A stretch of 64,000 nucleotides of DNA. It comes from Leptolyngbya sp. SIO1E4. Lineage in GTDB: Bacteria > Cyanobacteriota > Cyanobacteriia > Phormidesmidales > Phormidesmidaceae. The DNA lies in contig JAAHFU020000003.1 in assembly GCA_010672825.2 (NCBI GenBank), positions 186,001-250,000 on the forward strand, written 5' to 3'. The notes beneath the pieces were generated by a model. It was not told the origin of the DNA, did not search any database, and worked only from the letters and a program-made list of their open reading frames with translations. Of the stretch, positions 1-9,184 are shown piece after piece. The translations under genes and the position numbers were made by a program. Position 1 is the stretch's first letter. Each line of letters starts with the position of its first letter.

Positions 1-3000
1 AGGTAGCTCCAACGCGGTTGATGGTACTTCCAAGCCAGGAAGCTGTAAAATCCTGCGCAAATGAATAGGCTCACGGGTGCGATCGCATCACTGCTCATCA
101 CAGTCCCTAGGCGCTCAGGATCAATGGCGGCGATGAAAAGAGGCCTGGCAACAACGCTAGCGATCGGCAACACCCCGCTCATTACCAACCAGGGCCTTTT
201 AGGCCAACCCCACACTTGCCAGGGTAGGCCATGCATGATGGTAGCCACGCCCGTAGCCAAGGCGGCCATCCAGGGCAATATCGCTTGCAGTACAGCTGGG
301 GGCAGCAGCAGCGTCGCACTGTAGACCCCCAAACCCAAGGCTTCTAACCCTCCCAGATATACCCACAGCTCGGCCAGTATTGGGGATGACTGCCGTTGTC
401 CCTGTTTAAAGGCATACCGGGCCAAAAACACGCCAGCCCCCAAACCCAGCAGGAGATGTTGCTGTGGGGGATAGTTGAAAACGCCCAAGAGTAAACCGCT
501 TCCCGCTATCCAATGGCCGTGAGCCACCGCTATCAGTTGTCGGGTTTCCAGATGCAGGAAGGTTGCTAACCAGGGCGTCAGAATGTCATAGGCGTAGACT
601 ATCATCGCTGCCAGCGCCGCCAGTGCCACCCACTGGTCACCGATTGCTAAGGGGCGAATTTGGTAAAACGCCAGCTCAAACGCAGCCGCGCTGATTCCCA
701 CAAGAGCGAGGTAAATCAAGGGCTTAAAAGCGGGTTTGCGGCGACCAATCCCCACCGCAATCACCACCAACCCCAACGTGTTAAGCCCTGTCCAGCTATT
801 GAAAATGTTGGTTCTTAGCACAGCGCCTATGGCTCCGTACACCAGGGGCAAGATGTGCCAGCTACTGAGCATGTGAGGAGAATGACGATGACGATGCAGC
901 CAATCTCCTAAAATCTGCACAATAATTCCTAGCAGAACATTCACCAGTGCCACCACCACCAGAGACTGATTAGCCCAGCCCAAACTTTCGATGACCAGCA
1001 ACTCTAAACCCCAGCCAATGGCATAAACCCCCCAGCTTCTGGGATACTGCCAGTGACGAAACACCAGCGTTACAAGCAACACAGCCGCTGCCAAAACGAT
1101 CGACAGCGGGGCAGGTTGCCTTTCTGAAACGGTGAAAAAAGCGTGAGAAGTGAGCAACAGCAGCAAACCAGCTCCCAGGTTTAGCGCCCAAATATCAGCA
1201 CTTTTTTGATAGATCGCGAACAAAGCGGTGTGATGAGACTGCAAACGAGACCGCAGCAGTTGCCGGAAGATCCAGAGGGCTGCGACGATGCAGGCCACGA
1301 TCAACGACCAATCCGCAACAGACCGCACAGGTGCCATTCTGTAGCCATCCCATAGGCCCACTGCCAGGGTGCTCAAGACTAACCCCACGGTTAAGAATGC
1401 TGCCGTTTTGGAGATGAGATAACGGCTATGGATGGCCATCATGGCTGCAGCTGTCCCCAAAACGATGAACCGTGCTCCAGGAACCAGGGCAAGTGGCCAC
1501 AGTGCCACCAACAGCACCGCCGCGCTTAGCCACAGATTCTTTGGCAGGAGAGGCGACTGCCCACTGCGGTATGCCGCCGTCACCATGACCACTAACAGAC
1601 TCAGCAATGCCCCAACCAAATCAGACAGCCTCCAGACGCCTGAAGTCAGTGGTTGACCAGCAATACTCCCATCGATCAGTCCTAAAACGATACTCCCATC
1701 GATCAGTCCTAAAACGATGCCAACTATCAAGACCCCAGCCCAGAAATCGCAGGCATTGGCATATAGCATCAGAAGATTGTCTGATGACTCCGCTGGAGAC
1801 GGCCCAGGAACTGCGATTCCTCGGCTGTCTCTGGCATTCTCAGGCATGCGAGACCCTTGCATATTGCCTCTTTTCGGCAGTGTTGGCTGAGACACCCCAT
1901 TTGATATTTCTGGGGCAGGGGGATCGCTGTGGGGCGATCGCGCTCCACAGCGGGTAATCTGTTCAAATCGCGTCATCAAAGCGTGCCGCAGCCCCCATAG
2001 GGGAACGGTCGTGACAGCCGCGGCTAAAACACCACCCATCGGTGACAGAGGCAAGAGTTGGTAGAGCACACTGGCTTCTAAACCCAGGGCTAGCCCCACG
2101 GTGACCCCCGCGGCTAACCGCTGACGTAACCACCGGGTATGGAGAAATAGCAGCCCTAGCCCCAGAGCGAGCCCCAGCCATTGCCCTGGCAGTTGCCAAA
2201 TCGTGACGAGTTGGCCTACCAGAATCGTCACAATGCTGAACCAGTGAACCGTAGGTTTATAAACAAAACTTCTGCTGCGATAGGTCGTTGCTGCCATCAG
2301 CAGAAAAGTCGATGCGATGACGAGGAGGGAGAGCCGTTCCTCCATAAACACAAAATTGAGCAAAGCCCATAGAATATTGGCCGTCAGTGTCAGCCCAGTC
2401 AGCGTGAAGGCCCACCCATCTGCTGCCTTGCAATAGAGTCTAGCCAGCCTGGTGCTGCGACGGGACAAACCGTGGGCGCCAACCCAGAGCATGAGCACTG
2501 CGATCGCCCACACTAGCAGCCAAACAGGAAGGGTCCCCTCTGAAACCCCTATCACCTCATAGAACCCTGCCCCGATTAAGGTCAAGCCAAAGCCAATGGC
2601 AATCCAAGCGGCAAATTGGGTCTGTAAATATCGAGTATTCAACCCCATGAGCCCTGTCGCCACGCCGAGGCTGAACAACCGCGTCGGGCTGCTTCCCCAA
2701 ATCAAAGGCGGCAACAGCAACAGGAAAAGCAGGCTCAATCCTGTCGCGGTCTCCCGACGCGAGGGGCTTAACCCGGCTGTGGCCGTGAGCAATATCGGCA
2801 CTAAGCCCCCCATCAGCCCCCAAGCTGGGACAAAGGTGATCCAACCGTCCGCCGCTAAAAGCCAGGCAATCCATAACCCGAGGTACGTTAGCCCTGCCAT
2901 GACCAGGCACAGGGGCCAAGCGGTGGCACGCAACAGTCGACGCAGCCCTCCGTCTATTTCAGGCAGGTCTAGATCGACAGTTGGCCCCCAACTAAAGCCC

Positions 3001-5219
3001 CACTCCCCCACCGTAAGGGTGAGGCAAACCCCTGACCACCCGATGAACCCCAACGTTGGAAACAGCCTCGCGATGACGACAAAAAGGGTCAGCAGCCCGC
3101 AGACATGGGTGAGGGTTCCGAGTTGCTGTATCGGTTGAGGCGCGATCCGAGTTGGGTGGCTTTGCACCCACTGCCGCCAGCGGCGCCGGGTTACGATCCC
3201 TAACAACCCGGTAGATGCCGTGAGGCTTAGCACCCGCAGGGTCGGATTCAAAGCACCTAAGAGAACCAGCCCGAACCCCAATTCCAGGGCAATCCAGTCA
3301 CTGAATTGGGCCAGGTCTCGATGGCGATGGCGGGCCAGCCAATCGCTGAATATGACAATCCCCACCAGGTAAGGAAAGAACAACAAACTCAGAGCTGCCC
3401 ACGGCTGCCCCTGAGTTCCCACGAGGCGATCGCCTAAAGCTTGGACATAGGCTTGTCCCGGTTCTGGCACAATGACCCAGGCCAGCCAAACGATTTGTAG
3501 CCCGATCACAAACAGCCCGACTAAGTCAACTTGGCTCCAGGTAGTCAGCAGTCTGCGACCCAGCAACAGTACCGCTAAAACACTGACCCCCATTGCTTGC
3601 CAGGGAACAGTGCCAATAGAGAGCGCCCAGCCTATTAGCACCAAACCCAATCCCACAAACTCCCAAGGAAACACCCATTCTGGATTTTGGGGAACGTTTT
3701 GAGAAATCTGTCGCCTGTTTATGGGTGGCGTTAGGAGTGCGGCTGTGGTGTCGTTCTGTGTCGCGATCGCAGCCCTATTCGGAGGCAAACTTGTCCACGC
3801 AATTAGAAAGCCACAGATACCGATAGCGAGCCCTAGCTGAGTGACCGGCACTTGGTACCAAAAAATTGCCCGGATGAACAGTACACCCAACCCATAAACT
3901 TCCACCACACGCCTAAAGTTGAAGGAAAATCGTGGGTCAACTCGTTTTGTTTTGGCTCCCGCTGAACTGCGCCCGGCACTGACATTGCCAGTATCCAAGG
4001 ATAGGGGATGTGATTCCCGTGAAGACCCTACACACTGCAAAGAGGCTGCTCGCTGTCGCAGCAACAGCCAGGTTATCCCAATTGCCCCAATGTAAGGGGC
4101 TACACTCGGGACAACAGCCAGCTCCCAGCCCCAGTGAACAAAGCTCAGCAGCAGATGTTTCAGCCTAGGGCGCGTTACTGAATCAGGGATTGCGTTAGAG
4201 ACTGCTGACCCAGTGGGGAATCGATACAGCTGAATGGTGAACCCCACCAAACTCAGGGTTGCTAACGCTATCACGCCTAACCCCATAGAACTTTGCCACA
4301 GAACCAATCCATCCATGGCGATGAAGTTCAGCGGCACCAGCAGCAGGGTCACCATCTGTAAAGCTCTTGCGGTGAGCTGCAAACGATCGCGGGCGCTAGC
4401 CCACAGAGACGCCATCCCAAAGGCTAGGGTGTACGTCCACAAAATGCTGTACTGCCCTGATGCAGGGAGCCATTCCCATTGGTCGGCAATCAATACACCC
4501 GACGATAGCAGAACCAAAATCACCCCGAGTAACAGTAGCCAAATGATGCTGAGTTCTGCCATGAGCGATCGCAGAATTCTAACGGGCACGTTCGGGGATC
4601 GAGAAACTTGTGGTCTTATAGGCCTGGAAGGAGACCTAGCAGGCGGTCTGGCAGGCGGTCTGGCAGGCGGTCTGGCAGGCGGCCTGGGCGGGATTGGGGC
4701 AGATGCGATCGCAGCCGTCGCAGCCGATGCCTGAACCGGGATAGGAACCTTTGACGTTTGTGAGGGTCTTGCGTTTAAGACTGGGGGAGTCGCGATCGGA
4801 GTTGGAGTCTGCCCCTCTGGCACATCACAGGCCAAATACCAATAGCACAGATTCAGAATCTCTTCCTTGGTGAGGAGTTTGAGCCTGACCCAAGCGTCTA
4901 GCCCCTCAAGCAGGGCGGGATGAGAACGCTTGATATCCAGCTGTCCGCGCAAGCTAGCGTGGTCGAGCAAGCCTAATGCTTTCCAGGTTTTCAACCCTTC
5001 GAAGAACTGGGCTTGCGTCAGGCTTGTCTGAAGTTCAATGCGCTGACTGCCCCGATCATTCCCTTGGGTTTGTAAAGCAGCTCCAAAGGACTCTGCTGTG
5101 ATGAGACCGAGCTGATGCCAATGCTCTAGGCCTTCTAGATAAGCCTCTAGATTTGACTTCGCTATAAAGTCAATGCGAATAGAACCAATGCGAATAGATT
5201 CATTGGGTTTGAACGGCAT
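1..5219 (-). CDS. Giant multi-pass membrane protein (C-terminus beyond window)
   Basis: An uninterrupted reading frame runs from ATG at 5219, preceded by a GAGGG ribosome site, to the left edge: 1739 codons with no stop, so the C-terminus is missing. Residues 1-140 are soluble and hold three repeats of a L-x-G-L-x-x-W-x-x-L-G-L-L pattern (around residues 29, 73 and 106). A Pro/Arg-rich linker with RPPA repeats (about 180-205) follows. The rest is almost continuous hydrophobic helices with short loops. It resembles the very large DUF2157/DUF2339-type cyanobacterial membrane proteins, which have no established function. A perfect 27-bp tandem duplication at 1665-1718 adds a second I-V-L-G-L-I-D-G-S. 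The coding call is firm; no function is offered. Confidence 0.8.
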   Translation of the reverse strand, partial: MPFKPNESIRIGSIRIDFIAKSNLEAYLEGLEHWHQLGLITAESFGAALQTQGNDRGSQRIELQTSLTQAQFFEGLKTWKALGLLDHASLRGQLDIKRSHPALLEGLDAWVRLKLLTKEEILNLCYWYLACDVPEGQTPTPIATPPVLNARPSQTSKVPIPVQASAATAAIASAPIPPRPPARPPARPPARPPARSPSRPIRPQVSRSPNVPVRILRSLMAELSIIWLLLLGVILVLLSSGVLIADQWEWLPASGQYSILWTYTLAFGMASLWASARDRLQLTARALQMVTLLLVPLNFIAMDGLVLWQSSMGLGVIALATLSLVGFTIQLYRFPTGSAVSNAIPDSVTRPRLKHLLLSFVHWGWELAVVPSVAPYIGAIGITWLLLRQRAASLQCVGSSRESHPLSLDTGNVSAGRSSAGAKTKRVDPRFSFNFRRVVEVYGLGVLFIRAIFWYQVPVTQLGLAIGICGFLIAWTSLPPNRAAIATQNDTTAALLTPPINRRQISQNVPQNPEWVFPWEFVGLGLVLIGWALSIGTVPWQAMGVSVLAVLLLGRRLLTTWSQVDLVGLFVIGLQIVWLAWVIVPEPGQAYVQALGDRLVGTQGQPWAALSLLFFPYLVGIVIFSDWLARHRHRDLAQFSDWIALELGFGLVLLGALNPTLRVLSLTASTGLLGIVTRRRWRQWVQSHPTRIAPQPIQQLGTLTHVCGLLTLFVVIARLFPTLGFIGWSGVCLTLTVGEWGFSWGPTVDLDLPEIDGGLRRLLRATAWPLCLVMAGLTYLGLWIAWLLAADGWITFVPAWGLMGGLVPILLTATAGLSPSRRETATGLSLLFLLLLPPLIWGSSPTRLFSLGVATGLMGLNTRYLQTQFAAWIAIGFGLTLIGAGFYEVIGVSEGTLPVWLLVWAIAVLMLWVGAHGLSRRSTRLARLYCKAADGWAFTLTGLTLTANILWALLNFVFMEERLSLLVIASTFLLMAATTYRSRSFVYKPTVHWFSIVTILVGQLVTIWQLPGQWLGLALGLGLLFLHTRWLRQRLAAGVTVGLALGLEASVLYQLLPLSPMGGVLAAAVTTVPLWGLRHALMTRFEQITRCGARSPHSDPPAPEISNGVSQPTLPKRGNMQGSRMPENARDSRGIAVPGPSPAESSDNLLMLYANACDFWAGVLIVGIVLGLIDGSIVLGLIDGSIAGQPLTSGVWRLSDLVGALLSLLVVMVTAAYRSGQSPLLPKNLWLSAAVLLVALWPLALVPGARFIVLGTAAAMMAIHSRYLISKTAAFLTVGLVLSTLAVGLWDGYRMAPVRSVADWSLIVACIVAALWIFRQLLRSRLQSHHTALFAIYQKSADIWALNLGAGLLLLLTSHAFFTVSERQPAPLSIVLAAAVLLVTLVFRHWQYPRSWGVYAIGWGLELLVIESLGWANQSLVVVALVNVLLGIIVQILGDWLHRHRHSPHMLSSWHILPLVYGAIGAVLRTNIFNSWTGLNTLGLVVIAVGIGRRKPAFKPLIYLALVGISAAAFELAFYQIRPLAIGDQWVALAALAAMIVYAYDILTPWLATFLHLETRQLIAVAHGHWIAGSGLLLGVFNYPPQQHLLLGLGAGVFLARYAFKQGQRQSSPILAELWVYLGGLEALGLGVYSATLLLPPAVLQAILPWMAALATGVATIMHGLPWQVWGWPKRPWLVMSGVLPIASVVARPLFIAAIDPERLGTVMSSDAIAPVSLFICAGFYSFLAWKYHQPRWSY
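1665..1718. repeat. 27-bp perfect tandem duplication inside the giant membrane protein gene
   Basis: Two identical adjacent 27-bp copies (1665-1691 and 1692-1718). The length is a multiple of three, so the reading frame is kept and nine residues are duplicated in a membrane segment. It looks like a recent slippage event. Confidence 0.9.
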
Positions 5220-5952
5220 AGATGTCCCTCATCTAAAAAGTGCCGCAGTAAAAGTGCCGCAATACAAGATCCACCCATGAGGCACGCTGTTTCACTTCCG
5301 TCGCTGTTTCACTTCCGTCACAGTTGAATCCTAGGAGCTGAGAGAACTTTGCCTGCTCGAACCGAGACAGCTCTAGTCATTGGCATAGGGTTACCTAGTT
5401 GTTATCACGTAGACGTCATGGTTCCAGCCTGAAACAGGCAGCCACTTATTTAAAGCGCCACACTCACTTTTATGCATAAAAAGCCGACTAATCAGGTTTA
5501 TTAAGAGAGTTTCCCTTCACCTGTAAGTACATCGCCACAAATATCCCTCACACTTTTCAGATCGCAGTGAAGCGAAGCGAAATCGAGATATCTCGGTGCA
5601 TTGCGTGAGATTGAGATTTCTCCTTTCGGTCGAAATGACATCTTTGAAATACTTACGGCAACCTACTTATCAATCCCGATATTGCCAGCAATATTGCACC
5701 TGAAGTGCCAGTTAGGACAATCAGATTTCCTGGAATCCTTATGCAGCAAGGCTTTGATTTCTGCCTTTTGCTGTAGGGATCTATAGCGGTATACAGGTTG
5801 ATCAAGTACACCCTAGACCCCAAACCCCAAACCCCAAACCCCAAACCCCAAACCCTAGACCCTGTCTTGACCAAGATGTACTGAACTCAACTGAACACAG
5901 CCATAGACGACCACTAACACCGCCTTCGGAGAGCCATGATAGGCTGAAATCC
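5220..5952. other. Intergenic region between divergent giant membrane gene and sfsA
   Basis: No convincing gene. It contains a direct repeat of GCTGTTTCACTTCCGTC (about 5287-5320), a palindrome-rich stretch around 5560-5640 of the kind common between genes in filamentous cyanobacteria, and copy A of the CCCCAAA repeat family (listed separately). Promoters for both flanking genes must lie here but I cannot place them. Confidence 0.6.
5781..5915 (+). repeat. Dispersed repeat family, copy A, with (CCCCAAA)n heptamers
   Basis: A mosaic: TATAGCGGT, then AAGTACACCCTAGACCC, then five tandem CCCCAAA heptamers, then CTAGACCCTGTCTTGACC, AAGATGTACTGAACTCAAC and GCCATAGA. The same ordered blocks recur at 13006-13105 (plus) and, inverted, at 54805-54915. 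The minus strand of the heptamer tract has five GGGG runs spaced by TTT, a G-quadruplex-type sequence. Confidence 0.85.
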
Positions 5953-6678
5953 ATGAATACAGAATGGACATACCCGTTTCCGCAGCTTTATCCCGGAAAG
6001 CTCCTCAAGCGCTACAAGCGATTTCTAGCAGATATTGAGCTGGAGTCAGGCGAAGTTATTACAGCCCACTGCCCCAACACCGGCCCCATGACAGGGATTT
6101 GTCATATTGGGGGGCCAGTCATGGTGTCTCACAACCCCAGCCCCAAACGCAAGTTGGCATATACCTGGGAGCTTGCAGAAGTCAACGACACGCGGCCTGT
6201 CTGGGTGGGCACTAACACAGCCCTGCCTAACCGCGTCATTAAATCAGCGCTAGAGGCCCACATCATTCCAGAATTGGGCCCTTACAGCACTATTAAAACC
6301 GAGGTGAAATATGGGCGCGATGGCAAAAGCCGCATCGATTTCTACCTGCTTGGCGAAGACTCACAGCCCATTTATGTAGAAGTTAAGAATACAACCTGGG
6401 CCCACGAGACCCTGGCACTGTTTCCCGATACGGTGACGACCCGAGGGCAAAAACATCTTCGAGAACTCACTGACCTGCTACCCGAAGCCCGTGCGGTCAT
6501 GCTCTATTTCATTAATCGGGGAGACTGCACCGCGTTTGCCCCAGGGGATGAGGCTGATCCGACCTACGGAGAGCTGTTGCGGGCTGCGATCGCAGCAGGC
6601 TTAGAAGTACTACCTTGTCGCTTTGACATTACACCCACCCAGATTCAGTACTTAGGACTGGCAGAACTTAGCCTATAA
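5953..6678 (+). CDS. sfsA: SfsA family DNA-binding / sugar fermentation stimulation protein
   Basis: 241 residues, the normal length for SfsA. Recognisable signatures are the N-terminal A-H-C-P-N-T-G-P-M block (about 38-46), the central basic SRIDF segment, YVEVKNTTW (about 140-148), and the C-terminal R-x-x-H-L-R-E-L plus FxINRGD blocks. In E. coli SfsA binds DNA nonspecifically and affects maltose metabolism; the fold also carries a nuclease-like core with the E-V-K motif. In cyanobacteria its role is not established. It stands alone, divergent from the giant membrane gene, with copy A of the repeat family directly upstream and the DnaA-box cluster directly downstream. Confidence 0.92.
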   Translation: MNTEWTYPFPQLYPGKLLKRYKRFLADIELESGEVITAHCPNTGPMTGICHIGGPVMVSHNPSPKRKLAYTWELAEVNDTRPVWVGTNTALPNRVIKSALEAHIIPELGPYSTIKTEVKYGRDGKSRIDFYLLGEDSQPIYVEVKNTTWAHETLALFPDTVTTRGQKHLRELTDLLPEARAVMLYFINRGDCTAFAPGDEADPTYGELLRAAIAAGLEVLPCRFDITPTQIQYLGLAELSL

Positions 6679-6739
6679 GCGCCTTGCGGCTCTGCCTCAC
6701 TGCCCGTAACCGATAGCTGCACACGCCGAAATGCAACGA

Positions 6740-6930
6740 AACATTAAAAAGTTCTCACTCTTTACCTTTCTTAATCTTCTTAGCGTGGGTTTTCCAAAGC
6801 TTTCTTCAGTTTTCCACAGAAAAACCCCAACTTTTCCACATACTCCTCAACTTTTCCACACTTTAGGACGAACATGTCATGTCTTTGTGTAAAGCCTATG
6901 AGACCTTTTCCACAGGGGCATAGAACCGCT
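6740..6930 (+). other. oriC (candidate): Candidate chromosomal replication origin: cluster of DnaA boxes
   Basis: Four perfect copies of the cyanobacterial DnaA box TTTTCCACA lie in the same orientation at 6810-6818, 6832-6840, 6852-6860 and 6906-6914. A one-mismatch copy (TTTTCCAAA) is at 6790-6798. An A/T-rich stretch with poly-pyrimidine runs (about 6743-6785) lies immediately to the left and could be the unwinding element. The TTTTCCACA consensus is established for cyanobacterial DnaA; the origin assignment is inference. No dnaA or dnaN is visible nearby. The box cluster could alternatively titrate DnaA or control a neighbouring gene. Confidence 0.6.
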
Positions 6931-7336
6931 TCGCCCCTGCCAAAGTAAAGAAACATTACAACTATTTCTTGTAAGGCGGCTTGACTTCGTAAAACCAAAG
7001 ACTTAATTAAGCACGAGCAATACAAATGTTGCGTTGACAACCCCTCCCCCTCGTAGCGCACAATGATGCGACCGGTTGAGAGAATTTCTTGATTTGAAGG
7101 CAAGTGCATCACTTGCTCCGGCTGCAAAGCTAATACTTGAAAAATGGCAAGAAAAATAAGCTTTAGCTGGGTTTCATTAACCGCTGTTAGGGTGCTAAGT
7201 CATTAAGCCATTCCTTTATCAAGGCGAATATAGGCGGGTGCTAGAACAACGATCTCTTTCGTTGCTCAACTGTTGTGCCTTTTTAGAATTCTCGCCAGCG
7301 TAGTCATTGCATTTAAGAAGCTGATTGGAGGTTAAT
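6931..7336. other. AT-rich non-coding stretch right of the DnaA-box cluster
   Basis: No supported gene. A short minus-strand open frame (6780-7127) runs through the boxes but has no family resemblance. The region probably belongs to the origin and to the promoter of the downstream DUF2811 gene. Confidence 0.5.
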
Positions 7337-7537
7337 ATGCATCATTGTGTGAGTGTCCTGGCTGAAATTCCCGAAGAACTCCACAGGTCTTTAGGTGCTT
7401 TTTTAGAAACTCACCCGACGTGGGATCAAGACCGTGTTTTTTCAGCAGCTTTATCGTTGTTCTTATTACAGAATGGCAAAAAGGACAGAGCCATCTCTCG
7501 AATTTACTTGGATACACTCTTTGACGTGGCTGCCTAG
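7337..7537 (+). CDS. DUF2811 family small protein
   Basis: 66 residues from ATG 7337, chosen because GGAGG at 7327-7331 sits five bases upstream; a TTG at 7325 would place the ribosome site inside the gene. Conserved blocks are LAEIPEELH, LETHPTWDQDRVFSAALSLF and SRIYLDTLF. These match the short DUF2811 family found almost only in cyanobacteria, of unknown function. It is probably a small helical cytoplasmic protein, since there is no signal peptide or membrane segment. Its only notable context is the DnaA-box cluster just upstream, so a replication-linked role is possible but unproven. Confidence 0.85.
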   Translation: MHHCVSVLAEIPEELHRSLGAFLETHPTWDQDRVFSAALSLFLLQNGKKDRAISRIYLDTLFDVAA

Positions 7538-8177
7538 CTAATAAGTTGGCCACCTGGCAATCCTGGTATTTCAGATGCTTATTCAGCATTGCGTTACCGG
7601 AGATGAACCCTTTATACCAATTCTCCAAAGCAGCGCTACCTACCGCCACCCCACCGCTTGCGGCACCTCCCCTTTGCAAAGCTGCCGCTTATACACGTCT
7701 CAACTGGATGAACCTTAATGCTGCATCACCTCCCTTAATCCCTTCTTCTCAAGGAGGGAAATTCCGTTCTCCCCTTTAGTAAGGGGGAGTTAGAGGGGGT
7801 CTCCAGCGCGCTTCTGAATCAGGCCAGGACTTATGTATAAGCAGTAATCTTGGCAAGGGGAGGATAGGAGGGGGCTGATCTGTCGCTTTAGAAACGAGAA
7901 CGGGGATTACCCGTCAAGTTCTACTAATCGGTGAATGGGGTAAAGCAGGGGTGTTGCCAACTCTTTTCAGTTATGGAGCAGCATTTATTGAGCCGAATGT
8001 ATTAATATGCGTTCGGCTCAATAGGCGTAGTGAAAAGCAGAAGGCAGAAGGCAGAAAGTAAAATCAAAAGGCGGAAAGTAAAAAGCAGAAACAGAAGGAT
8101 GAATGAAAAGCTTGATTCGAAAATAGCTTCGCTATTTGGATTGTCTCAACACAAATGTGGACTGCAATAATAGGCAA
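7538..8177. other. Repeat-rich intergenic region
   Basis: No gene seen. It contains a palindromic cyanobacterial intergenic repeat rich in CCTCCCTTA / AAGGAGGG arms (about 7725-7805). A perfect 12-bp inverted repeat, TATTGAGCCGAA at 7986-7997 and TTCGGCTCAATA at 8012-8023, has a 14-base loop. A purine-rich stretch of AGAAGGC / AGAAAGTAAAA repeats lies at about 8035-8100. Some of these may terminate transcripts of either flanking gene. Confidence 0.6.
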
Positions 8178-9170
8178 TTAACCCTTCAAATTCTCTGCAT
8201 TAACAGCCTTTGGACTGGATGAAGAAACGCCCACGGCTAAGTTCAGCTCTATTGCGGCGTATCTAGACTGTAGGATTTTCAAAATGGTAGGGGTGATTCC
8301 AGTGAGATCCGTTACGGATTGAAAGGCAGCTGCCTGGTCACCGATCGCCAATAACGGGACTGAATTCAGCGTATGGCGTTTGGTGGAAAGATCTTCTAAA
8401 TTGCCGTGATCACTGGTAATTAACAAGGTTACATGGGGCGGCAAATGCTTGACCACACTGCCGATAAAGGCATCTACGCGATGTAAGACTTCTACGGCTG
8501 GAATCCAGCTTTGAGCATGCCCCGCAAAGTCTGTCGAAAAGCATTCAAATAGCGTGAGGGTATATTGGGCACCCAATGCCGCAAGCCGCAAGCCTGCTTC
8601 TTGAGGGGTTATCGAGGGTGCAGCAATGCCTCGGTAATGGGCCAACTCACCGGTAATATCCCAAAAAATGGCCTCACCCTGCTCGTATTCGTACTGCATG
8701 CGGAAGGGAAGTTGAGCGGTGAGATTCAGCAAGGTACCAACGGCGTATCGAATCCGGCGCTGGACGATCGCTTCAAAATAAGCCGGAGAATACAGGTTTG
8801 CCAGGGTTGCGGTACCGCCCAATGCCTGCACCTGTTTGAAAATTCCGTGAGCCTCAATCAGCTGACGCAGGGAGCCATTGGCAAACCCTGTCTGGTGTTG
8901 GCCTCTGAATTTAGCGGCATTTTGCCCGGTGTATAGAGTGGTTTGCCCAGTGGCACTTTGGGGCCGACCCGGCACCCCCAACCCCGCATCAATGGGGATT
9001 GCCAATAAGGCAGGTTGCTGGATGGAGAGATCTGCTGTCAGGGGGGCGCCCAGCAAATGGGAGAGAACAGGCGTATTTTGAGGATGCGCCAAAGGGTTGT
9101 GGGGCAACGGTTGCCCCAAGCCCACACCATCTAAAAATAGAAGAATAAAGCCAGGACGGGAACTTGCCAT
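8178..9170 (-). CDS. Alkaline-phosphatase-superfamily metalloenzyme
   Basis: 330 residues with the fold signature of the alkaline phosphatase / cofactor-independent phosphoglycerate mutase superfamily. The N-terminal FLDGVGLG (about 11-18) provides the first metal-binding Asp. SATGQTTLYTGQNA (about 72-85) provides the Thr/Ser nucleophile region. DFAGH (about 214-218) and TSDHGNLED (about 252-260) provide the remaining Asp/His ligands. The substrate cannot be read from the sequence; related cyanobacterial proteins are annotated simply as metalloenzymes or as 2,3-bisphosphoglycerate-independent mutase-like. The start lies only 14 bp after the rmuC stop, so the two genes form an operon transcribed leftward. 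No signal peptide, hence probably cytoplasmic. Confidence 0.8.
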   Translation of the reverse strand: MASSRPGFILLFLDGVGLGQPLPHNPLAHPQNTPVLSHLLGAPLTADLSIQQPALLAIPIDAGLGVPGRPQSATGQTTLYTGQNAAKFRGQHQTGFANGSLRQLIEAHGIFKQVQALGGTATLANLYSPAYFEAIVQRRIRYAVGTLLNLTAQLPFRMQYEYEQGEAIFWDITGELAHYRGIAAPSITPQEAGLRLAALGAQYTLTLFECFSTDFAGHAQSWIPAVEVLHRVDAFIGSVVKHLPPHVTLLITSDHGNLEDLSTKRHTLNSVPLLAIGDQAAAFQSVTDLTGITPTILKILQSRYAAIELNLAVGVSSSSPKAVNAENLKG

Positions 9171-9184
9171 GTCTTCAGGCTACG

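Noticed and set aside
1607-1957. Plus-strand frames inside the giant membrane gene
   Set aside because: The minus-strand frame is continuous and clearly coding; the plus frames are shadows, partly created by the 27-bp duplication.
6780-7127. Minus-strand open frame of 115 codons across the DnaA-box region
   Set aside because: It runs through all four TTTTCCACA boxes, has no ribosome site and resembles no family. The box repeats produce recurring peptides.
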